Below are positions 1 to 5,429 of a stretch of 5,429 nt of DNA, piece after piece. Position numbers and translations under genes: made by a program. The DNA lies in assembly GCA_014359685.1 (NCBI GenBank), contig JACIYY010000105.1:1-5429 (forward strand). The letters are read 5' to 3'. Numbering within the stretch: the stretch's first letter is position 1; every line of letters begins with the position of its first letter. The notes below the pieces were generated by a model. That model was not told the origin of the DNA. It ran no database searches and worked only from the letters and a program-made list of their open reading frames with translations. This stretch comes from Porphyrobacter sp. GTDB lineage: Bacteria; Pseudomonadota; Alphaproteobacteria; Sphingomonadales; Sphingomonadaceae.

Positions 1-21
1 ACCCTGAAACAAGTTCAGGGT
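1..21. repeat. Perfect hairpin, probable interspersed intergenic repeat
   Basis: ACCCTGAA (1-8) pairs perfectly with TTCAGGGT (14-21) around the 5-nt loop ACAAG. The element lies 74 bp beyond the pccB stop codon, at the window edge. From memory, near-identical ACCCTGAA/TTCAGGGT hairpins followed by TGACG are abundant between genes in sphingomonads; this was not checked here. It could end pccB transcription or be a REP-like repeat. The window stops at the hairpin, so a T-tract on the minus strand cannot be seen. Confidence 0.65.
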
Positions 22-22
22 G

Positions 23-69
23 ACGGGCAAGTCCACGGCAACGGAAAACCCACGGCAACGGGCAGGTCC
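23..69. repeat. Nested short direct repeats in the pccB 3' flank
   Basis: CCACGGCAACGG occurs exactly twice, at 33-44 and 50-61, offset by 17 bp. An outer pair, ACGGGCAAGTCC (23-34) and ACGGGCAGGTCC (58-69), matches at 11 of 12 positions. The stretch between the hairpin and pccB is therefore built from duplicated pieces. No open frame here resembles a known protein, and I see no promoter. It looks like local duplication inside a degenerate non-coding repeat. Confidence 0.5.
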
Positions 70-82
70 CCGCTGCCGGGCG

Positions 83-93
83 AGCGAAGCGGT
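83..93 (+). repeat. Short core shared with the repeat inside putA
   Basis: AGCGAAGCGGT lies just beyond the pccB stop codon. The same 11 bases occur on the minus strand in two of the three 33-bp units inside putA (5002-5100), and the third unit differs by one base. Chance is possible given the GC-rich composition, but the A-containing core is unusual for this window. It may be the remnant of a dispersed element. Confidence 0.35.
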
Positions 94-94
94 C

Positions 95-1621
<1,527 letters not shown>

Positions 1622-1626
1622 GCCAA

Positions 1627-1632
1627 TCCTCC
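1627..1632 (-). promoter_or_regulatory. Ribosome binding site of pccB
   Basis: The minus strand reads GGAGGA, five bases before the ATG at 1621. This is a near-perfect Shine-Dalgarno sequence and fixes the pccB start, even though the reading frame stays open for about 2 kb further upstream. Confidence 0.85.
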
Positions 1633-1666
1633 AGCCGCCGACCGATTCCAGCCTTGCACCGGCAGC

Positions 1667-1682
1667 GCAAATGTGAATTTGC
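1667..1682. promoter_or_regulatory. Probable PccR operator, pccB-proximal palindrome
   Basis: GCAAAT-GTGA-ATTTGC is a perfect 6-bp inverted repeat with a 4-bp spacer. It lies in the 93-bp region between the divergent starts, 46 bp upstream of the pccB ATG. Its arms carry the TTTGC/GCAAA core of the R. sphaeroides pccB motif, recalled as TTTGCAAA-N4-TTTGCAAA. The match is not exact: here the GCAAA and TTTGC cores are 6 bp apart. Binding by the neighbouring regulator is inferred from the motif and position. No convincing -35/-10 pair for pccB could be picked out around it. Confidence 0.6.
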
Positions 1683-1698
1683 AGAACACGGCCATGAT

Positions 1699-1708
1699 GT
1701 TTGCAAAC
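1699..1708. promoter_or_regulatory. Probable PccR operator next to the pccR start codon
   Basis: GTTTGCAAAC is a perfect 10-bp palindrome containing the exact octamer TTTGCAAA (1700-1707). It ends six bases before the pccR ATG. Its centre is 22 bp, about two helical turns, from the centre of the TTTGCAGA octamer (1678-1685) that overlaps the other palindrome, so regulator dimers could sit on the same face. Its place against the pccR start suggests autoregulation; its distance to pccB also fits control of that gene. Confidence 0.65.
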
Positions 1709-1714
1709 TGACCG

Positions 1715-3124
1715 ATGGCGCCACGCCGCATCTTCGCCGGAGCCCGCGCGCGCGAGCTGCGGCTGCGGCTGCGGCTGAGCATCTCGGCCATGGCGAGGCG
1801 GGTCGGGATCTCGACCAGCTATCTCTCGCAGATCGAGAACGACGACCGGCCGATGACCGACGCGGTGCTGCTCGCCTTCGCCCGCGCCTTCCCCGACGAT
1901 TGGGCGGAGGTGACGCCCGACAATGAGGGGATGCTGCTGGCGCAGTCGATGGCGGCCGCGCAGGACCCCACGATCGGCGGCGCGCCGGTGCCCGAGGACA
2001 CGCTCCGCAAGGCGATCAGGCGCCAGCCGCAGCTGGCCGAGCGGCTGGTCGCCACCCACCACGCCTATCAGCGCACGCAGCAGCAGCTGCGCTCGCTCGA
2101 CGATGCGCTGGGGCGGGGCGGGGAGGAGGTGCCGCTGCCGTGGGAGGAGGTGCGCGACTGGTTCCATTCGCAGGGCAACTACCTCGACCGGCTGGACCGC
2201 GCGGCCGAGGCGATCGCCGCCGCCCTGCGGCCCGGTGCCCCGGCGGCAGCGGTGGCGCAGCGGCTGGCGGATCGGCACGGCGTGGCGCTGGGTGCGGCGG
2301 AGATCGGGCGGGCGGGGCAGGCGCTGCGGCGGTTCGATCCGCAGACCCGCCGGCTGACCATCGACGCGTCGCTGCCGCCCGAGAGCCAGGGCTTCCTGAT
2401 GGCGCACCAGCTGGCCCGGCTGGAGATGGCCGATGCGATCGAAAGCGAGGCCGAGCAGGCCGGGCTGCGCTCGCCCGAGGCGCGCAAGCTGCTGACGGTG
2501 GGCCTCTCCAACTATGCCGCCGGCGCGCTGCTGATGCCCTATGCCGCGTTCCGCGCCGCCGCGCGCGAGCTGCGCCACGATATCGACGCGCTGCGGTATC
2601 GCTTCGGGGTCAGCTTCGAACAGGCCTGCCACCGCCTGTCGACTCTGCAACGGCCGGGCGCGGCGGGGATCGCGTTCTTCTTCTGCCGGGTGGACATGGC
2701 CGGCAACATCACCAAGCGCCATTCCGCCACCCGGCTGCAATTCGCCCGCTATGGCGGCGCCTGCCCGCTGTGGATCGTGCACGAGGCGGTGGCGATCCCC
2801 GACCGCATCCTGGTGCAGCTGACCGAGACGCCCGACGGCGTGCGCTACGTCTCGATGGCCAAGGGCATCGTCAAGCCCTCGACCAGCTATCACCGCCGCA
2901 GCCGCCGCTATGCCGTGGCGCTGGGCTGCGAGGTGGGGCAGGCCGACAGCTTCGTCTATGGCGACGAGCTGGACCTGACCGGCGCATCGAGCGCGACGCC
3001 GATCGGCATTTCGTGCCGCATCTGCCCGCGCGCCGACTGCGAGCAGCGTGCCTTCCCGCCGGCCGGGCGCTCGCTGATGGTCGATCCCGACCAGCGCTCG
3101 GTGGTCGCCTACAGCTTCGAATAG
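1715..3124 (+). CDS. pccR: XRE/ScfR-family short-chain acyl-CoA-responsive regulator (PccR-like)
   Basis: This 469-residue protein is a complete ScfR-type regulator. An XRE helix-turn-helix occupies about residues 5-60, with the recognition helix in [11 protein letters not shown] (33-43). A central helical region and an IrrE/ImmA-like segment follow (about 215-310). [12 protein letters not shown] (227-238) sits where ImmA peptidases have HExxH but lacks the Glu, and [14 protein letters not shown] (266-279) follows. The C-terminal ScfR domain (about 310-465) contains Cys434, Cys437 and Cys442 (CxxCxxxxC) plus Cys305, 324, 350 and 405. Relatives are R. sphaeroides PccR, mycobacterial PrpR and corynebacterial RamB, which control propionate or acetate assimilation. 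The protein probably senses propionyl-CoA or a related thioester and controls the divergent pccB. The ATG at 1715 is the only reasonable start because the DNA-binding domain begins at once; there is no Shine-Dalgarno sequence before it, so translation may be leaderless. The family is certain; the effector is inferred. Confidence 0.92.
   Translation: MAPRRIFAGARARELRLRLRLSISAMARRVGISTSYLSQIENDDRPMTDAVLLAFARAFPDDWAEVTPDNEGMLLAQSMAAAQDPTIGGAPVPEDTLRKAIRRQPQLAERLVATHHAYQRTQQQLRSLDDALGRGGEEVPLPWEEVRDWFHSQGNYLDRLDRAAEAIAAALRPGAPAAAVAQRLADRHGVALGAAEIGRAGQALRRFDPQTRRLTIDASLPPESQGFLMAHQLARLEMADAIESEAEQAGLRSPEARKLLTVGLSNYAAGALLMPYAAFRAAARELRHDIDALRYRFGVSFEQACHRLSTLQRPGAAGIAFFFCRVDMAGNITKRHSATRLQFARYGGACPLWIVHEAVAIPDRILVQLTETPDGVRYVSMAKGIVKPSTSYHRRSRRYAVALGCEVGQADSFVYGDELDLTGASSATPIGISCRICPRADCEQRAFPPAGRSLMVDPDQRSVVAYSFE
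1757..1777 (+). repeat. CTGCGG hexanucleotide tandem repeat in the pccR HTH region
   Basis: CTGCGG occurs three times in a row, followed by CTG. It encodes alternating Leu-Arg (residues 15-21) in the first helix of the DNA-binding domain, where relatives usually have a less regular sequence. Each unit is 6 bp, so a copy-number change would keep the frame. The HTH aligns without a length change, so the current copy number looks normal. Confidence 0.6.
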
Positions 3125-3143
3125 GCCGCCCGCGCGATCGGCC
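3124..3143. terminator. Weak stem between convergent pccR and putA
   Basis: GGCCG (3124-3128) pairs with CGGCC (3139-3143) across a 10-nt loop, in the 20-bp gap between the two convergent stop codons. The stem starts on the last base of the pccR stop. There is no T-tract on either side. It could be a minimal bidirectional stop signal, but a 5-bp GC stem is easily found by chance in this composition. Confidence 0.2.
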
Positions 3144-3144
3144 G

Positions 3145-5429
3145 TTACCCGCCCGCCAGCAGCGTGGCGTTGCCGCCGGCGGCGGTGGTGTCGATCGTCG
3201 TCACCCGTTCGGTGGCGAAGCGGACCACGTAATGCGGCCCGCCGGCCTTGGGGCCGGTGCCCGACAGGCCCTCGCCGCCGAAGGGCTGGCTGCCGACCAC
3301 CGCGCCGATCTGGTTGCGGTTGACATAAAGGTTCCCGACCCGCGCCCGCGCCTCGACCAGCTGCCGGACCGTGTCGATCCGGCTGTGCAGGCCCAGCGTC
3401 AGCCCGTATCCGACCGCGTTGATGGCCTCCACCACCTGCGCGATCCCGCCCGCCGGGAAGCGCGCGACGTGCAGCACGGGGCCGAAATTCTCCGCCTGCA
3501 GATCGGCGATCGAATCGATCTCGATGATCGCGGGCGCGACGAAATGGCCGGCCGCGCAGGCCGCCGGCAGGTCGCGCTGCCACACCCGGCGGCCGGCGGC
3601 GCGCATCCGCGCGACATGGCCGTCCAGCGCCGCCTTGGCCTCGGCGTCGATCACCGGGCCGACATCGGTGGCCAGATCAGCCGGATCGCCGATCACCAGC
3701 GCCTCGAACGCGCCGCGGATCATCGCCAGCGTTGGCTCGGCGATGTCCTCCTGCAGATAGAGCACGCGCAGCGCGCTGCACCGCTGCCCGGCGCTCTGGA
3801 ACGCGCTGGCCATGACGTCGCGGGTCACCTGTTCGGGCAGGGCGCTGGAATCGACGATCAGCGCGTTCTGCCCGCCGGTCTCGGCGATCAGCGTCCCGAT
3901 CGGCCCGTCGCGCGCGGCGAGCGCGCGGTTGATCGCGTGCGCGGTGGCGGTGGAGCCGGTGAAGGCCACCCCGGCCAGCCGCCGATCGGCGGTCAGCGCC
4001 GCGCCCACCCGCCCGTCGCCCGGCGCCAGCTGGAGCACGTCGTCGGGGATGCCGGCCCGATGGCACAGCCTGACCGCCAGCGCGGCGATCAGCGGCGTCT
4101 GCTCGGCCGGCTTGGCGATCACCGCATTGCCCGCCGCCAGCGCGGCCGCCGCCGGGCCGATGAAGATCGACAGCGGGAAGTTCCACGGCGAGATGGTGGC
4201 GAAGATGCCGCGCCCGTGCAGCCGCAGCCGGTTCTGCTCGCCGGTCGGGCCGGGCAGCGGCACCGGCGCCGCCGGCAGCCGCCGCGCCTCGGCGGCGTAA
4301 AAACGCAGGAAATCGACCGCCTCGCGCAGTTCCAGCACCGCGTCGGGCAGGGTCTTGCCCGCCTCGCGCCGGCACAGGCTGAGGAACTCGGCCGTATGCG
4401 CCTCGAACAGGTCCGCCGCACCCTCCAGCAGCGCGGCGCGCGCCTCCCCCCCGCGCGCGTCCCAGCCGATCTGGGCAGCCTTCGCGCGGGCCAGCATCAG
4501 GTCGATGTCCGCGCCCGTGGCGTCGAGCGCCCGCCCGACCTCGGACCCGTCCTGCGGGGAGAGCACCGCCCGCTCCGCGCCGCCGGCCGGCTCGCTCACC
4601 AATGTCGGCACGGCGGCCCATTGGCGCGCCTCCAGCGCCGCCAGCCCGCCCAGCAACGGCGCCCGCACCAGCGGATCGGCAAGGTCGATCCCGGCGCTGT
4701 TGCGGCGGCCGGGGAAGATGTCGGGCGGCAGCGGGATCGCCGGGTTGCGCCTTGGCTGCATCGCCGCCAGCTCGGCCACCGGGTCGCCGGCCAGCGCCCG
4801 CGCCGGCACCCCGGCATCGGCCATGCGGTTGACGAAGGAGGAATTGGCCCCGTTCTCCAGCAGCCGCCGCACCAGATAGGCGAGCAGGTCCTTGTGCCCG
4901 CCGACCGGCGCATAGATCCGCACCCGCCGCGCGCGCCCCTCGGCGGCGAGCGCGGCATAGACATCCTCCCCCATCCCGTGCAGCCGCTGGAACTCGAAGC
5001 GGTGCTCAGGGCCTGCCGCTTCGCTGCTTGAGGCTCGTTCTCGGCCTACCGCTTCGCTGCTTGAGGCTCGTTCTCGGCCTACCGCTTCGCTGCTTGAGGC
5101 CGGTGCGCCACCCGCCAGCGCCTCGATCGCAGCGATCGTGTAGGCGTTGTGGGTGGCGAAGGCCGGATAGATCGCCTCCCCCGCCGCCAGCAGCCGGCGG
5201 GCGCAGGCGAGATAGGACACGTCGGTCGCCAGCTTGCGGGTGAACACCGGATAATCGGCAAAGCCGCCGATCTGGCTGGCCTTGATCTCGGCATCCCAAT
5301 AGGCGCCCTTGACCAGCCGCACCATCAGCCGCCGCCCATGCACCTCGGCCAGCCGCGCGGCCCAGTCGCAGACGGCGAGGCCGCGCTTCTGATAGGCCTG
5401 CACCGCCATCCCGAACCCGCTCCAGCGCC
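3145..5429 (-). CDS. putA: Bifunctional proline dehydrogenase/L-glutamate-gamma-semialdehyde dehydrogenase, C-terminal part
   Basis: PutA oxidises proline to pyrroline-5-carboxylate with FAD and then to glutamate with NAD+. The gene is cut by the right edge; the frame is open to the last base. Numbering is from the internal Met at 5409. Proline dehydrogenase motifs are [18 protein letters not shown] (31-38), YPVFTRK (53-59), FATHN (84-88), [10 protein letters not shown] (138-147) and [11 protein letters not shown] (164-174). Tyr166, Arg181 and Arg182 match E. coli PutA Tyr540, Arg555 and Arg556, which bind proline. The aldehyde dehydrogenase part has [10 protein letters not shown] (407-416), FTGS (483-486), Glu510 in AETGG and the nucleophile Cys544 in [10 protein letters not shown]. 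The protein ends shortly after [10 protein letters not shown] (741-750), as in short PutAs without a C-terminal extra domain. Any N-terminal ribbon-helix-helix domain would lie outside. Three tandem 11-residue repeats (104-136) interrupt the proline dehydrogenase domain, yet the catalytic residues on both sides are intact. The gene is convergent with pccR. Confidence 0.96.
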   Translation of the reverse strand, partial: RWSGFGMAVQAYQKRGLAVCDWAARLAEVHGRRLMVRLVKGAYWDAEIKASQIGGFADYPVFTRKLATDVSYLACARRLLAAGEAIYPAFATHNAYTIAAIEALAGGAPASSSEAVGRERASSSEAVGRERASSSEAAGPEHRFEFQRLHGMGEDVYAALAAEGRARRVRIYAPVGGHKDLLAYLVRRLLENGANSSFVNRMADAGVPARALAGDPVAELAAMQPRRNPAIPLPPDIFPGRRNSAGIDLADPLVRAPLLGGLAALEARQWAAVPTLVSEPAGGAERAVLSPQDGSEVGRALDATGADIDLMLARAKAAQIGWDARGGEARAALLEGAADLFEAHTAEFLSLCRREAGKTLPDAVLELREAVDFLRFYAAEARRLPAAPVPLPGPTGEQNRLRLHGRGIFATISPWNFPLSIFIGPAAAALAAGNAVIAKPAEQTPLIAALAVRLCHRAGIPDDVLQLAPGDGRVGAALTADRRLAGVAFTGSTATAHAINRALAARDGPIGTLIAETGGQNALIVDSSALPEQVTRDVMASAFQSAGQRCSALRVLYLQEDIAEPTLAMIRGAFEALVIGDPADLATDVGPVIDAEAKAALDGHVARMRAAGRRVWQRDLPAACAAGHFVAPAIIEIDSIADLQAENFGPVLHVARFPAGGIAQVVEAINAVGYGLTLGLHSRIDTVRQLVEARARVGNLYVNRNQIGAVVGSQPFGGEGLSGTGPKAGGPHYVVRFATERVTTIDTTAAGGNATLLAGG
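4995..5023. repeat. 8-bp inverted repeat at the edge of the putA insert
   Basis: CGAAGCGG (4995-5002) and CCGCTTCG (5016-5023) form a perfect inverted repeat with a 13-bp spacer. The spacer contains a smaller palindrome, CAGG-G-CCTG (5007-5015). One arm lies in the conserved RFEF codons of proline dehydrogenase and the other inside the most diverged 33-bp unit, so the hairpin spans the junction between gene and insert. It may mark how the element paired with or entered the gene. Confidence 0.55.
5002..5100 (-). repeat. Three in-frame 33-bp tandem repeats inside putA
   Basis: In coding phase the units are 5068-5100, 5035-5067 and 5002-5034. The first two are identical over all 33 bases; the third differs at 6. 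They encode [11 protein letters not shown] twice and then [11 protein letters not shown] (residues 104-136 from the Met at 5409). The block lies between the FATHN and [10 protein letters not shown] motifs of proline dehydrogenase, where other PutAs have only a short connection. From Tyr37 to Tyr166 there are 129 residues, against 103 between Tyr437 and Tyr540 in E. coli PutA (recalled numbering), a net gain of about 26. Each identical unit uses TCA, GTA, two CGA and two GAA codons, unlike the C/G-ending codons of the rest of putA. Because 33 is a multiple of 3 and the chosen frame has no stop, the gene stays open. An acquired, expanded non-coding repeat is the likeliest origin. Confidence 0.9.

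Noticed and set aside
1678..1706. A sigma70-like promoter for pccB (TTGCAA, 17 bp, TGCAAA on the minus strand)
   Set aside because: The spacing is right but the -10 match is poor and both boxes are better explained as operator half-sites, so I did not list it as a promoter.
1622..3583. Upstream extension of the pccB reading frame to a Met at 3583
   Set aside because: It runs antisense through all of pccR and into putA, has low-complexity Arg/Ala/Gln composition, and precedes a strong ribosome binding site and the family's normal N-terminus at 1621.
2140..5031. A 963-codon plus-strand frame across pccR and putA
   Set aside because: It overlaps pccR in a different frame and runs antisense to putA, with no domain resemblance; it is a by-product of few stop codons in high-GC DNA.
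5002..5100. A CRISPR array, suggested by regularly repeated units
   Set aside because: The 33-bp units are directly adjacent with no spacers, lie in frame inside putA, and no cas genes are present.
3145..5429. A possible frameshift or degraded putA because of the internal repeat
   Set aside because: The frame is continuous through the repeat, and catalytic and binding residues of both domains are present on either side, so the gene looks intact apart from the window edge.

Overview
The window looks like chromosomal DNA from a high-GC alphaproteobacterium. A sphingomonad (Sphingomonadales) is my best guess. The guess rests on the GC-rich codon use, a pccB/ScfR-regulator divergent pair of the alphaproteobacterial type, a short PutA ending directly after its aldehyde dehydrogenase domain, and a hairpin at the left edge resembling an interspersed repeat I associate from memory with sphingomonad genomes. 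The lineage is an inference.

Layout. Bases 1-94 are non-coding and hold a perfect hairpin and short direct repeats. Bases 95-1621 (minus) are a complete pccB, the carboxyltransferase (beta) subunit of propionyl-CoA carboxylase. Bases 1622-1714 are a divergent promoter region with two TTTGC/GCAAA-type palindromes. Bases 1715-3124 (plus) are a complete XRE/ScfR-family regulator that I call pccR. After a 20-bp convergent gap, bases 3145-5429 (minus) are the C-terminal part of putA, the bifunctional proline dehydrogenase/L-glutamate-gamma-semialdehyde dehydrogenase; its N-terminus lies beyond the right edge.

How the genes work together. PccB with a biotin-carrying PccA (not in the window) carboxylates propionyl-CoA to methylmalonyl-CoA. 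The divergent ScfR protein is expected to sense a short-chain acyl-CoA and control pccB, and probably itself, through the palindromes between the two genes; Rhodobacter sphaeroides PccR is the precedent. PutA oxidises proline to glutamate. It is convergent with pccR and has no obvious pathway link to it.

Most notable. The proline dehydrogenase domain of PutA carries three in-frame copies of a 33-bp unit (two identical, one diverged). Its codon use is unlike the surrounding gene, it is bordered by an 8-bp inverted repeat, and it shares an 11-bp core with the non-coding sequence next to pccB. This looks like a small dispersed repeat that entered and expanded inside an enzyme gene without breaking the frame, comparable in concept to the Rickettsia palindromic elements. 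I see no evidence of a new multi-gene system.
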